From Kitasatospora aureofaciens (lineage in GTDB: Bacteria > Actinomycetota > Actinomycetes > Streptomycetales > Streptomycetaceae), in the NCBI GenBank assembly GCA_000720845.1, contig JODU01000011.1, positions 186,001 through 250,000 on the forward strand: 64,000 nucleotides of DNA. The letters run 5' to 3'. The notes under the pieces were generated by a model. That model worked only from the letters and a program-made list of their open reading frames with translations, was not told where the DNA came from and ran no database searches. Of this stretch, positions 44,469-53,037 are shown piece after piece (position 1 is the first letter of the stretch; each line of letters starts with the position of its first letter). The position numbers were made by a program, and so were the translations under genes.

Positions 44469-45659
44469 TTGGCGTCGCACCGCAAGTCGCGTCCCACCGG
44501 TTCCCGCGTCGCGGGCATACGGACCCCGGCCCTCGCCACCGCGGCGCTCACCTCCGTCGCCCTGCTGTCCCAGACGGCGGGCGCCACGCCGTCGGACGAC
44601 CGGCCGACCCTCGAAGAGGTCGAGAAGAAGGTCGACGACCTCTACCGCCAGGCCGGGTCGGCGACCGAGAAGTACAACGCGGCCAAGGAGAAGACCACCA
44701 AGCAGCGCAAGAAGGTCGACACCCTCCTCGACGACGTCGCCCAGCGCACCCAGAAGCTCAACGACGCGCGCGAGGAGCTGGGTTCCTTCGCCTCCGCCCA
44801 GTACCGCACGGGCGCCTCGGTCCCGGAGACCGCGACGCTGCTGCTCGCGGACTCGCCGCAGGACTACTTCGACCAGAACCAGCTGATGAACCGGCTCACC
44901 GGCCGGCAGAAGACCGCCGTCGACGACTACGTCACCCAGCAGTCCGAGACGATGAAGAAGCGCCGGGAGGCCACCGAGAGCCTCGAGACGCTCACCGACT
45001 CGCAGCACGACCTCAAGACGGCCAAGTCGACCGTCCAGAAGAAGCTGGCCACCGCGCGGGCGCTGCTCTCGGAGCTGACCGCCGAGGAGAAGGCCCGGCT
45101 GGCCGCGATCGAGAAGAAGAAGCAGGAGGAGGCCGAGCGCAAGGCAGCCGAGCTGGCGAAGCAGCAGGCGGAGGAGGCGGCCGAGCGCGAACGGCAGGAG
45201 GAGGCCGCCCGGCAGCAGGAGAGCGGCGCCGGATCCGGGTCCTCGGGGACTTCCGGCGGCACCGGCTCCACGGGCTCGTCGACGCCGGGCACCTCGAACG
45301 GCACCAAGGCCGAGAAGGCGATCGCCTTCGCCCGCGCCCAGATCGGCAAGCCGTACGTGTGGGGCGCCACGGGCCCCGACTCCTACGACTGCTCGGGCCT
45401 GACCCAGGCCGCCTGGAAGGCCGCGGGCGTGACGCTGCCGCGCGTCACCTACGACCAGGTCAACGCCGGCACGACCGTCTCCGTCGCCCAGGCACAACCC
45501 GGTGACCTGGTCTTCTTCTACGACGACATCAGCCACGTCGGCCTGTACATCGGCGACGGCATGATGATCCACGCACCCAAGCCGGGCGCGTACGTCCGCG
45601 AGGAGTCGATCTTCTACGACGGCGAGTCGTCCATCTACAGCGTGGTGCGCCCGGCCTGA
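44469..45659 (+). CDS. Secreted NlpC/P60 endopeptidase under riboswitch control
   Basis: 396 residues from the TTG at 44469, eight bases after GGAAGGAG. Signal peptide about 1-38 (TAALTSVALLSQTAGATPSD). Residues about 45-250 form a long coiled coil (LEEVEKKVDDLYRQAG, RKAAELAKQQAEEAAERERQ), then a Gly/Ser/Thr linker and the NlpC/P60 domain: YDCSGLTQAAW (Cys308), ISHVGLYIG (His356), MIHAPKPG (His368). It hydrolyses the gamma-D-Glu-diaminopimelate bond of wall peptides (RipA-like). Coiled coil may hold it inactive. The riboswitch upstream links its level to c-di-AMP. Confidence 0.93.
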   Translation: MASHRKSRPTGSRVAGIRTPALATAALTSVALLSQTAGATPSDDRPTLEEVEKKVDDLYRQAGSATEKYNAAKEKTTKQRKKVDTLLDDVAQRTQKLNDAREELGSFASAQYRTGASVPETATLLLADSPQDYFDQNQLMNRLTGRQKTAVDDYVTQQSETMKKRREATESLETLTDSQHDLKTAKSTVQKKLATARALLSELTAEEKARLAAIEKKKQEEAERKAAELAKQQAEEAAERERQEEAARQQESGAGSGSSGTSGGTGSTGSSTPGTSNGTKAEKAIAFARAQIGKPYVWGATGPDSYDCSGLTQAAWKAAGVTLPRVTYDQVNAGTTVSVAQAQPGDLVFFYDDISHVGLYIGDGMMIHAPKPGAYVREESIFYDGESSIYSVVRPA

Positions 45660-45706
45660 TCGGCGAGGGCGCGTCTTTCCTGCGATCCGATCCGCCGGGC
45701 AGGCCC

Positions 45707-45719
45707 TAGCATCGGGCGC
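45707..45719 (+). promoter_or_regulatory. Leaderless-type -10 before the TehA-like gene
   Basis: TAGCAT at 45707-45712 is followed by seven bases and then ATG at 45720, the leaderless pattern. No ribosome binding site is seen. Confidence 0.5.
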
Positions 45720-46736
45720 ATGTCATCGGCCACCCATCCCTCAGCGCTGCGCGCCTGGTGGGCGCAGCGCCCACCGGCGGCCGGGGCCGCGGTGATGGCG
45801 ACCGGCATCGTGTCGGTCGCCCTGCATCTGACCGGCCGCGAGGTCCTGTCCCGGATCGCCCTGGTCCTGGCCTGCGCCGCATGGCTGATACTGGCCGCCA
45901 ACTTCGTCTACCTGCTGCTGGCCGACCGGGCGCAGTGGGTGAAGCGGGCCGGGACGCCGGGGGCGCTCACCGCCGTCGCCGCGACGACCGTGCTCGGCAC
46001 CCGTTTCTCCCTGCTCGGCTGGTCGCGCCTGGCGGCGGTGCTGCTGGTGCTGGCGGCCCTGCTGTGGCCGTGGCTGCTGTACCTGGTGGTGCAGCACTGG
46101 GGGCGGCGGATGCCCGGCGCCGTCTTCCTGAGCTGCGTGGCCACCGAGGGGCTCGCCGTGCTCGCCGCCACGCTGGCCACGGCCACCTCGACGCCCTGGC
46201 TGGCGCACACGGCGCTGGTGCCGTTCTGGCTGGGGATCGTGCTCTACCTGATCGCACTGTTCCGCTTCGATCTGCGGCAGGTGGCGCGGGGCTCAGGGGA
46301 CCACTGGGTGGCGGGCGGCGCGCTCGCCATCTCCGCCCTCGCCGGAGCCAAGCTGCTCGCGGCGGCCGGGACCGGCATATACCTGTGGAACGCCGACGAC
46401 CGGGCCGTCCTGCACGACGTGACCGTCTGCCTGCTCGCGCTCGACCTCGCCTGGTACGCCGTACTGCTGGCCGCCGAGATCGCCTGGCCCCGCCTCCGCT
46501 ACGACGTGCGCCGCTGGTCGACCGTCTTCCCGCTCGGCATGACGGCGGCGGCGACGCTGTCCGTGGCCGTCGTCGTCGACGTCCCGTGGCTGGACGCACC
46601 CGGCCGGGCGCTGCAGTGGATCGCGGTGGCCGGGTGGCTGGCGGTCGCGGCGGGGGCGGTCGTCCAGGCCCGGGCGGCGCTGCGGTCCGCGGGAGGGGAC
46701 TCCGAGGCGGCGGTCAGGTCCACAGCACCGCGATGA
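45720..46736 (+). CDS. TehA/TDT family membrane transporter
   Basis: 338 residues with about ten hydrophobic segments. The opening AAVMATGIVSVALHLTG is typical of the tellurite-resistance/dicarboxylate (TDT) family, SLAC1-like fold. Members carry C4-dicarboxylates, sulfite or anions. The protein has a Leu/Ala/Trp-rich core without the charged insertions of channels such as SLAC1. Its last 23 bases overlap the end of the convergent downstream gene. Substrate unknown. Confidence 0.78.
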   Translation: MSSATHPSALRAWWAQRPPAAGAAVMATGIVSVALHLTGREVLSRIALVLACAAWLILAANFVYLLLADRAQWVKRAGTPGALTAVAATTVLGTRFSLLGWSRLAAVLLVLAALLWPWLLYLVVQHWGRRMPGAVFLSCVATEGLAVLAATLATATSTPWLAHTALVPFWLGIVLYLIALFRFDLRQVARGSGDHWVAGGALAISALAGAKLLAAAGTGIYLWNADDRAVLHDVTVCLLALDLAWYAVLLAAEIAWPRLRYDVRRWSTVFPLGMTAAATLSVAVVVDVPWLDAPGRALQWIAVAGWLAVAAGAVVQARAALRSAGGDSEAAVRSTAPR

Positions 46737-47067
46737 AGACGTTCACCAGGGTCAGCGCGCCCACCAGGGCGAACAGCGGCTTTTCCACCTTCTCCTCGTC
46801 GCGCTTCACGTAGACCAGGCCGAGGATCACGATCAGCACGGCGAGCTTCACGCCGATCTTGACGTTGTCGACGGAGTAGTCCTGCGCCTGGTTGAGGCCG
46901 ACCAGGACGGCGCCGGTGACCAGCATCGTCAGCGCGCCGTGCAGCATCGCGGGGGTGAACCGGGCCGCGCCCCGGCCCATCGCCTTCATCTGGGTCAGGA
47001 AGCCGCCCAGGAGCGCGGCGATACCGATGATGTGCAGGCCGACGAAGAGGTGGATGAGTACGTCCAT
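46714..47067 (-). CDS. Small four-helix membrane protein
   Basis: 117 residues, four hydrophobic segments (LIHLFVGLHIIGIAALLGGF; MLHGALTMLVTGAVLVGL; IGVKLAVLIVILGLVYV; PLFALVGALTLVNVFIAVLW). A Lys/Glu loop (KRDEEKVE) lies before the last. The histidines in the first helices recall small heme-copper accessory or DUF families but I do not recognise it. TAGGCT eight bases before the ATG suggests a leaderless transcript. Overlaps the TehA-like gene tail to tail by 23 bases. Confidence 0.72.
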   Translation of the reverse strand: MDVLIHLFVGLHIIGIAALLGGFLTQMKAMGRGAARFTPAMLHGALTMLVTGAVLVGLNQAQDYSVDNVKIGVKLAVLIVILGLVYVKRDEEKVEKPLFALVGALTLVNVFIAVLWT

Positions 47068-47375
47068 GGGGCCGGAGCCTAATGAGGGCCCCGGCGGGCC
47101 CGGACACCGGCCCGCCCCGGCGCTCCCATAACAGCTCACGTCCCCCACCCGCCTCCGATCCGGCATTTCGATCATCACCCTGTGTGAAGGCGACGGGCCC
47201 TGGAGCGAACGACGGTCACATACGGTCCCCGCACGATCCGGTGCCGCCACTTCCGCGCATCCCGTCACCGGACCGTTACCGACCCGCCTAGCGTCCTTCC
47301 CCAGGCAGCCGGAATGGACCGGAGCCGACCCGGCGCTGGCCGGGGTCGAGTCGTACGGAAGGACGTGGATCGCAG
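47068..47375. other. 308-base divergent region before the second NlpC/P60 gene
   Basis: Holds promoters in both directions. I looked for a ydaO-type riboswitch like that of the paralogue and did not find the landmarks; a separate inverted repeat covers the ribosome binding site (listed). Confidence 0.5.
47292..47365 (+). promoter_or_regulatory. Long-range inverted repeat covering the ribosome binding site of the second NlpC/P60 gene
   Basis: CGTCCTTCC (47292-47300) is the exact complement of GGAAGGACG (47357-47365), which holds the only good Shine-Dalgarno sequence of the gene. An inner stem (CGACCCGG / CCGGGGTCG) brings the arms together. A TAGCGT -10 box at about 47289 would start transcription near 47300, which would leave out the left arm, so a translational switch depends on the true start. 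Confidence 0.35.
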
Positions 47376-48431
47376 GTGGGAACGCACCGCAGGCCGCGAC
47401 AGCGCGCGACGGGCGGCGGCAGGGCCCGTACGGCGGCCACGATCACCCTCGCGGGCACGGCCGCCGCGACGGGACTGGGCGGGACCGGACACGCCGATCC
47501 GCAGCCGACGGCGGCGCAGGTCAGGGCCAAGGTGGACAAGCTCTACCAGGAGGCCGAGGTGGCCACGGAGAAGTACAACGGGGCGAAGGAGAAGGCGGAC
47601 GCCGCCGAACAGCGCCTGGAGGAACTGCGGGACGAGGCCGCCCGCAAGGAGGAACGGCTGAACTCGGCGCGGGAGGCGCTGGGTTCGGTCGCGGCGGCGC
47701 AGTACCGCAGCGGCGGCCTGGACCCGGCGCTGCAACTCGCGCTCTCGTCCGACCCGGACCGGTATCTCGACGGCGCCGCGTTCGTCGAGCGGGCGGGCAG
47801 CCGGCAGACGGCCGAGGTGGGCCGCGTACGCAAGGAGCTGCGGGAGATCGAGCGACTGCGCGGCGCCGCCCGCGTCGAGGTGACCTCCCTGAAGGCGCGC
47901 CGGGCCGAGCTGAGACGTCACCGGGAGACCGTCACCGGCAAGCTGGAGACGGCCCGCCGCCTGCTGTCCCGGCTCACCGCCGAGGAACGCGCCCGCGACG
48001 GCGACGGCACGGCGGATCGCGCCTCCCGCGCCTCTTCCGCCGGCTCCCGGGAGGGCCTGTCCGCCGCCGCCCAGGCCCCCGACTCCCGCGCCGCGGCGGC
48101 CGTCGCCTACGCCTACCAGAAGCTCGGCAGTCCCTACGTGTGGGGCGCGACCGGCCCGCACGCCTTCGACTGCTCGGGCCTCACCCAGGCCGCCTACCGC
48201 GCGGCCGGCGTCTCCCTGCCCCGCACGACCTACGCCCAGATCGACGCGGGCCGCCGCGTCCCGCGGTCCGAACTCCGCCCCGGTGACCTGGTCTTCTTCT
48301 ACTCGGGCATCAGCCACGTCGGCATCTACGTCGGCAACGGGCGGATGATCCACGCCCCGAACCCGTCGGCGCCGGTGCGCGTCGCCCCGGTCGACGAGAT
48401 GCCGTTCGCGGGGGCGACGCGGGTGGTGTGA
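47376..48431 (+). CDS. Secreted NlpC/P60 endopeptidase (second copy)
   Basis: 351 residues from the GTG at 47376. Signal peptide about 1-42 (ATITLAGTAAATGLGGTGHAD), coiled coil about 45-200 (VRAKVDKLYQEAEVATEKYN, RRHRETVTGKLETARRLLSRL), NlpC/P60 domain with FDCSGLTQAAY (Cys266), ISHVGIYVG (His314), MIHAPNPS (His326). It is a paralogue of the protein encoded 2 kb upstream, with a shorter coiled coil. Both keep all catalytic residues. The leaders differ: this one has no recognisable c-di-AMP riboswitch. Confidence 0.92.
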   Translation: MGTHRRPRQRATGGGRARTAATITLAGTAAATGLGGTGHADPQPTAAQVRAKVDKLYQEAEVATEKYNGAKEKADAAEQRLEELRDEAARKEERLNSAREALGSVAAAQYRSGGLDPALQLALSSDPDRYLDGAAFVERAGSRQTAEVGRVRKELREIERLRGAARVEVTSLKARRAELRRHRETVTGKLETARRLLSRLTAEERARDGDGTADRASRASSAGSREGLSAAAQAPDSRAAAAVAYAYQKLGSPYVWGATGPHAFDCSGLTQAAYRAAGVSLPRTTYAQIDAGRRVPRSELRPGDLVFFYSGISHVGIYVGNGRMIHAPNPSAPVRVAPVDEMPFAGATRVV

Positions 48432-48477
48432 GGCCCCCCGCGCCGGACGGACCCGCGCCCCCTGTCCCCTCGTGAGG

Positions 48478-49224
48478 TCAGACCAGCCGCCGCGCCGTCG
48501 CCCAGCGGGTCAGCTCGTGCCGGTTGGACAGCTGGAGCTTGCGCAGGACCGCCGAGACGTGGGACTCGACCGTCTTGACCGAGATGTACAGCTGCTTGGC
48601 GATCTCCTTGTACGCGTAGCCGCGGGCGATCAGGCGCAGCACCTCGCGCTCGCGCTGGGTGAGCCGGTCGAGGTCCTCGTCGACCGGCGGCGCGTCCGTG
48701 GAGGCGAACGCGTCGAGGACGAAGCCGGCCAGGCGCGGGGAGAAGACGGCGTCCCCCTCCTGGACCCGGAAGACGGAGTCGACCAGGTCGGTGCCGGTGA
48801 TGGTCTTGGTCACGTAGCCCCGGGCGCCGCCGCGGATCACCCCGATCACGTCCTCCGCCGCGTCCGACACGGACAGGGCGAGGAAGCGGACGGGCCGCTC
48901 GGCGTCGCTCATCAGGGGCGCGCAGCGGCGCAACACCTCGACTCCGCCGCCGCCGGGGAGGTGGACGTCGAGGAGCACGACCTCGGGGCGGGTCGCGGTG
49001 ATGACCGTGACGGCCTGGTCGACGTCGGCGGCCTCGCCGACGACCTCGACCCCGGTCTCGGCGGTCTGGCCGATCTCGGCCTGGACGCCGGTGCGGAACA
49101 TGCGGTGGTCGTCGACGAGCACCACGCGCACACGGCGCTCCCCCGCGTCACCACTCGCCGGCCGTGCGGGCTCGGCCGCCTCGCCCGCTCCCGCCGTTCC
49201 GTTCGCCTCGGTCGGGTCGCTCAT
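48478..49224 (-). CDS. NarL/LuxR-type response regulator of the PspC kinase
   Basis: 248 residues. Receiver domain with acidic Asp38-Asp39, phospho-acceptor Asp86 (VVLLDVHLPG) and switch Lys in YVTKTI; LuxR HTH about 185-240 (LTQREREVLRLIARGYAYKE, SVKTVESHVSAVLRKL). A 30-residue N-terminal tail precedes the receiver. The ATG overlaps the kinase stop by four bases. It should bind the repeated boxes in the divergent promoter (50549-50651), by inference. Confidence 0.93.
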   Translation of the reverse strand: MSDPTEANGTAGAGEAAEPARPASGDAGERRVRVVLVDDHRMFRTGVQAEIGQTAETGVEVVGEAADVDQAVTVITATRPEVVLLDVHLPGGGGVEVLRRCAPLMSDAERPVRFLALSVSDAAEDVIGVIRGGARGYVTKTITGTDLVDSVFRVQEGDAVFSPRLAGFVLDAFASTDAPPVDEDLDRLTQREREVLRLIARGYAYKEIAKQLYISVKTVESHVSAVLRKLQLSNRHELTRWATARRLV

Positions 49225-50513
49225 GACGTCTTCTCCGCCCTCTCCATTTCCAGTTCGACCTCCGTGCCGCCGTCCGGCACCGCGCGCAGCCGCGCCGTGC
49301 CGCCGTTGCGCTCCATGCGGCCGATGATCGATTCTCTGACGCCCATGCGGTCGGCGGGTATCGAGTCGAGGTCGAAGCCTGGACCGCGGTCCCGGACGGA
49401 CACGAAGACCGTCCTGCCCTCGACTTCGGCGTAGACCTGTACGGCGCCGCCCTCGCCACCGTACTTGGCCGCGTTGACCATCGCTTCGCGCGCGGCCTGC
49501 ATCTGCGCGCTGACACGCTCGTCGAGGGGGCAGTCGCCGACGACGACCACCTCCAGGGGAACGCCGTGCTTGTCCTCGACCTCCGCCGCGTTGCGCTTCA
49601 CTGCCTCGGCGAGGGTGGTGGGCTCGTCGTCCTCGTCCTTGCCGTTGCCCTCCGGTTTGTAGAGCCAGGAGCGCAGGTCCCGCTCCTGGGCCCGGGCCAG
49701 GCGGCGCACCTCGCCCGCGTTCTCCGCGTTGCGCTGGATCAGGGTCAGGGTGTGCAGGACCGAGTCGTGGACGTGGGCGGCGACCTCGGCGCGCTCCTGC
49801 GCGCGGATGCGCATCAGCCGCTCCTCGGAGAGGTCCTGCGTCATCCGCACCAGGTAGGGGCCGGCGAGGAGTGTGATGCCGACGAGGACGGCGAGGGCCG
49901 CCTGGAGGACGGAGCCGAGGTGGGCCGCGGAGCCCTGGAGGACGAAGATGCCGGTGACCCCGGCCGTCACCAGCAGGACGCCCGCCACCGAGCGCAGCAG
50001 GGTGACCGTACGGCGGTGGCGTCCCACCTCGGCCCAGCGGGCCCGGCGCGCGTTGTCCGCCTGGCGCCAGACGAGGGCGACGCCGGCGCCGACGAGCACG
50101 GTCGGCCACAGGTAGGCCTTGGCGCCGCCGCCGAGGTCGACGTTGCCCACGAAGACCAGGGCGACGACGACCATGAGGAGAAGGGCGACCATCTGCCCCT
50201 TGTCCGGCTTGCGGGCCACGAGCCTGCGGCGGCCGTCCGGCCCGGCCTCTGCGGTGACGAGGGGCGGCGGCTTCTGCGCCTCCACTCCCCCGACGCCCAG
50301 CGGCACGAAGAACCAGAAGGCCGCGTACAGCAGCGCGCCCAGGCCGTCGGCCATGAACAGGCCGACGAAGGCGAACCGCACCCAGATGACGGGCAGCCCG
50401 AGATGCCCGGCGAGCCCCCGCGCCACCCCACCGAGCCAGCGTCCGTCGCTGCTCCGGTAGAGCTTGCGCGGCGGCCGCGGTTCGAGGACGGGTGCTGCTG
50501 CGGCTTCCGGCAT
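49221..50513 (-). CDS. PspC-domain sensor histidine kinase (LiaS-like)
   Basis: 430 residues from the ATG at 50513; a GTG at 50528 is in frame, and neither has a clear ribosome binding site. Residues about 17-75 are a PspC domain (KLYRSSDGRWLGGVARGLAGHLG, VRFAFV). Two further hydrophobic pairs lie at about 108-145 and 173-222. The HisKA_3 box is AAHVHDSVLHTLTLI with phospho-acceptor His249, and the ATPase has REAMVNAAKYG and DRGPGFDLDSI. PspC-type kinases sense membrane stress. Partner of the response regulator. Confidence 0.9.
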   Translation of the reverse strand: MPEAAAAPVLEPRPPRKLYRSSDGRWLGGVARGLAGHLGLPVIWVRFAFVGLFMADGLGALLYAAFWFFVPLGVGGVEAQKPPPLVTAEAGPDGRRRLVARKPDKGQMVALLLMVVVALVFVGNVDLGGGAKAYLWPTVLVGAGVALVWRQADNARRARWAEVGRHRRTVTLLRSVAGVLLVTAGVTGIFVLQGSAAHLGSVLQAALAVLVGITLLAGPYLVRMTQDLSEERLMRIRAQERAEVAAHVHDSVLHTLTLIQRNAENAGEVRRLARAQERDLRSWLYKPEGNGKDEDDEPTTLAEAVKRNAAEVEDKHGVPLEVVVVGDCPLDERVSAQMQAAREAMVNAAKYGGEGGAVQVYAEVEGRTVFVSVRDRGPGFDLDSIPADRMGVRESIIGRMERNGGTARLRAVPDGGTEVELEMERAEKTS

Positions 50514-50548
50514 GACACAGATGGTCACACGGGTGCGGGAGCCGGGGC

Positions 50549-50651
50549 ATCAGGGTCGTTCCCCCAATCACCCCTGATCTTCGGGCCGCGCAGGCCTCGA
50601 ACACTGCCCGGGCACGGAGTCAGGGCCGATATCAGGGTCCGACCAGGGTCG
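50549..50651. promoter_or_regulatory. Five TCAGGG boxes between the PspC kinase and the LiaF-like gene
   Basis: ATCAGGGTC at 50549-50557 and 50631-50639, ACCAGGGTC at 50642-50650 and GTCAGGGCC at about 50618-50626 on the plus strand, and ATCAGGGGT at 50571-50579 on the minus strand. A cluster of near-identical nonamers in a 180-base divergent promoter next to a response regulator is the expected look of its binding sites. Confidence 0.6.
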
Positions 50652-50693
50652 AACCGGCTGCCGTCACGGCATCTCGCCCGTCACCATGGACCC

Positions 50694-52100
50694 ATGACAG
50701 ATCACGAGCGCGCCGCGACGGGGCCGGGACCCGGCCCCGGCCCGCGCCGCCAGCGGGGCGCCGGGCCACGGGACGCCGAGTCCGCCGCGGATGCCGCTGC
50801 GGCCGCCCCGGACGACGCGGGAGCCGTCGGGCCGCCGCACCGGTTCCGGCGCGACCGGCGGCACAAAACGCTCGCCGGAGTGTGCGCCGGCCTCGGCCGG
50901 CAGTGCGACCTGGACCCGGTGATCTTCCGGATCACGCTCGCGGTGCTCTCCGCGACCGGCGGCATCGGTCTCCTCTTCTACGGCTTCGCCTGGCTCTTCG
51001 TCCCCTACGACGACGAGGAGGAGAACGAGGTGCGCAAGCTGCTGACCGGCCGGGTCGACGGCCAGGCACTGGCGGCCGTGCTCTTCGCCCTGGTCGGCTG
51101 CGGGATCTTCCTCACCATGCTGCGCAACGGCGGCGTGCTGACCTTCGCCGTCGTCCTCTCCCTGCTCCTCGCGGGCGCCGGGTACTGGTCGCGGCACCGC
51201 AGGGCCCCCGAGCCGGACCCGCTCTCGGCCCAGGCCGTCGCGGACGCACCGCCGGAGGCCCAGGCGCCGCCGATCATGTACACCTGGCCCTCCTGGTGGC
51301 GCGGCCCCATCGTCAAGGACGGCACCCATGACGGTGGGACGGGCTATCTGTGGGGGCCTCCGGCCTCCGCGGACCATGACATCGCCGCGGCCGTCGACAT
51401 CGGCCGGGGAGCCCCGGGGCGCCGCGACCCCGCGGGTGACCGGCGCTCCTGGTCCCCGCAGACGCGCGGTCCCCGCGGCATCGGCGGCTGGGTGTTCCTG
51501 CTTGCCGTGCTGGCCGGCTTCCTCGGGACCCGGCTGACCTGGGGCGACCACCCGCTGGGCACCAGCCTGCAGACCGGCCTGGCGTGCGCGCTCGCCGTCT
51601 TCGGCCTCGGTATCGCGGTCAGCTCCTTCCTCGGGCGGACGGGAGCCGGGTCGATCTTCCTGGCGATCGTCACGGCGGGGCTGCTGGCCGGATCGGCCGC
51701 GGTCCCGGAGAAGGTCGGCACCGAGTGGGTGCGGCCCACCTGGAAGCCCGTGGTGGCGGCCGACGTACGCGACCAGTACGACATCGGCGCGGGCAGCGGC
51801 ACCCTCGACCTGTCCCGCCTGGACCTGGCCGAGGGGCAGACGGTGACCACCCGGGCCGACGTGGGCATGGGCCGAATACGGGTCCTGGTGCCGCAGGACG
51901 TGACCGTGCGGCTGAACGTCGAGGTGGGTGTGGGCGACATCCAGCTGCCCGGTGACGACGAGAAGGACGTGGACGTGGCACCGGGCAAGCACGAGGAGAT
52001 CACCCTGACCCCCGCCGAGGGCGGCAAGGACGGCGGCACGCTCGACCTCGACCTCCAGGTCGGCGTCGGGCAGGCGGAGGTGTCCCGTGCTGCGTCATAG
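50694..52100 (+). CDS. PspC and LiaF-like membrane protein
   Basis: 468 residues. After a 50-residue disordered start comes PspC (HKTLAGVCAGLGRQCDLDPVIF), about six transmembrane segments to residue 350, then a beta-rich C-terminal domain (YDIGAGSGTLDLSRLDL, ADVGMGRIRVLVPQDVTVRL, VGVGDIQLPG) that matches the LiaF-type cell-wall-antibiotic response domain. In LiaFSR systems LiaF keeps the kinase inactive. Divergent from the kinase/regulator pair. Overlaps the next small gene by 14 bases. Confidence 0.88.
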   Translation: MTDHERAATGPGPGPGPRRQRGAGPRDAESAADAAAAAPDDAGAVGPPHRFRRDRRHKTLAGVCAGLGRQCDLDPVIFRITLAVLSATGGIGLLFYGFAWLFVPYDDEEENEVRKLLTGRVDGQALAAVLFALVGCGIFLTMLRNGGVLTFAVVLSLLLAGAGYWSRHRRAPEPDPLSAQAVADAPPEAQAPPIMYTWPSWWRGPIVKDGTHDGGTGYLWGPPASADHDIAAAVDIGRGAPGRRDPAGDRRSWSPQTRGPRGIGGWVFLLAVLAGFLGTRLTWGDHPLGTSLQTGLACALAVFGLGIAVSSFLGRTGAGSIFLAIVTAGLLAGSAAVPEKVGTEWVRPTWKPVVAADVRDQYDIGAGSGTLDLSRLDLAEGQTVTTRADVGMGRIRVLVPQDVTVRLNVEVGVGDIQLPGDDEKDVDVAPGKHEEITLTPAEGGKDGGTLDLDLQVGVGQAEVSRAAS

Positions 52101-52332
52101 GTTCCAGCCGGGTCGGCTGGTGGCCGGGGTCTTCCTGATGCTGACCGGCGTCGTCTACGCCGGTGACGCGGGCGGCCTCTGGGAGACGCCGTGGTTCGTG
52201 GTGATCCCACTCGTCAATGGCGGGCTCTGCCTGGCGGGCGCGGTCGGGGTCGTGGCCCGGTCCGCGCACCGGCGCCGCGCAGACCTTCGCACGGCGACGC
52301 CGGACGAGCCCGGCGCCGGCCTCCCCCGCTGA
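52087..52332 (+). CDS. Small membrane protein downstream of the LiaF-like gene
   Basis: 81 residues from a GTG with GGAGGT five bases upstream, within the end of the LiaF-like gene. Two hydrophobic segments (LVAGVFLMLTGVVYAGDAG; WFVVIPLVNGGLCLAGAVGVV). Arg-rich tail. Co-translated with the LiaF-like protein and probably part of the same sensing complex. No family recognised. Confidence 0.8.
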   Translation: MLRHRFQPGRLVAGVFLMLTGVVYAGDAGGLWETPWFVVIPLVNGGLCLAGAVGVVARSAHRRRADLRTATPDEPGAGLPR

Positions 52333-52369
52333 CGGCGCCGCGAGGCAGGCGGGAGTCGCCGGACGCGCC

Positions 52370-52897
52370 CTAGCGGTAGCCGCCCGTCCGGCGCCTGCGC
52401 CGGGAGCGCAGTACGGCGTCCAGTGACAGCAGCGGGGCGCCCGCGAGCACGAGGGGGAGCCAGGCCATGAGGTAGGCGAGGTCGTTGCCGTAGTAGTAGG
52501 GGTCGGAGGCCCAGCTGACGGTCAGCCACAGACTGAGCGAGATCAGCGCGCCGCCCAGCGCCGCCAGGCGGGTCAGCAGCCCGAGCAGGGTGCCGATGCC
52601 GACGGCCAGCTCGCCCAGGGCGATGGCGTAGCCGAATCCGGGCGGGTTCTTCAGGGCGAGGTCGACCAGGGCGGGGACGGCCGAGGAGTCGCGGACGGTA
52701 CGCATCATGTCGCCGATGGAACCGGCGCCCGCGTCCTTCAGGAAGGCGCTGTCGGTGAGCTTGTCCAGACCGGCGTAGACGAAGGTGACGCCGAGGAAGA
52801 TGCGCAGCGGAAGGAGGGCGTACCGGGCGGCGCTGTCCCGCAGGTCTCCCCCGCCCCCCGGTGAGATGTCGACGTCCGTCCGCATACCGTGCGTCAT
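52370..52897 (-). CDS. DoxX family membrane protein
   Basis: 175 residues from the ATG at 52897 (a GTG directly before is in frame). Four hydrophobic segments: LPLRIFLGVTFVYAGLDKLT, FGYAIALGELAVGIGTLLGL, LGGALISLSLWLTV, LAYLMAWLPLVLAGAPLL. RIFLG..F..AG..KL is the DoxX signature. Relatives take part in membrane redox or respiratory complexes (thiosulfate:quinone oxidoreductase, MRC complex). Tail to tail with the preceding gene by 38 bases. Confidence 0.85.
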   Translation of the reverse strand: MTHGMRTDVDISPGGGGDLRDSAARYALLPLRIFLGVTFVYAGLDKLTDSAFLKDAGAGSIGDMMRTVRDSSAVPALVDLALKNPPGFGYAIALGELAVGIGTLLGLLTRLAALGGALISLSLWLTVSWASDPYYYGNDLAYLMAWLPLVLAGAPLLSLDAVLRSRRRRRTGGYR

Positions 52898-53037
52898 CAC
52901 TGCCAGCCGCCTCTCGCCGCGCGTGCCCGGACCCCCACCAGACCATACGTACAACGGACCGACCCCGCTCAACCCCTGGGCAACCGGTTTCTCGCCGTCG
53001 GTCGCGGCAGGCAGCCCACCGGGGCGTGCGGGAGGTG

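Noticed and set aside
47068..47375. Search for a c-di-AMP riboswitch before the second NlpC/P60 gene
   Set aside because: Landmarks GGGGACC, TTGGGGTGAATC and GACAGCTAACCCGG are absent.
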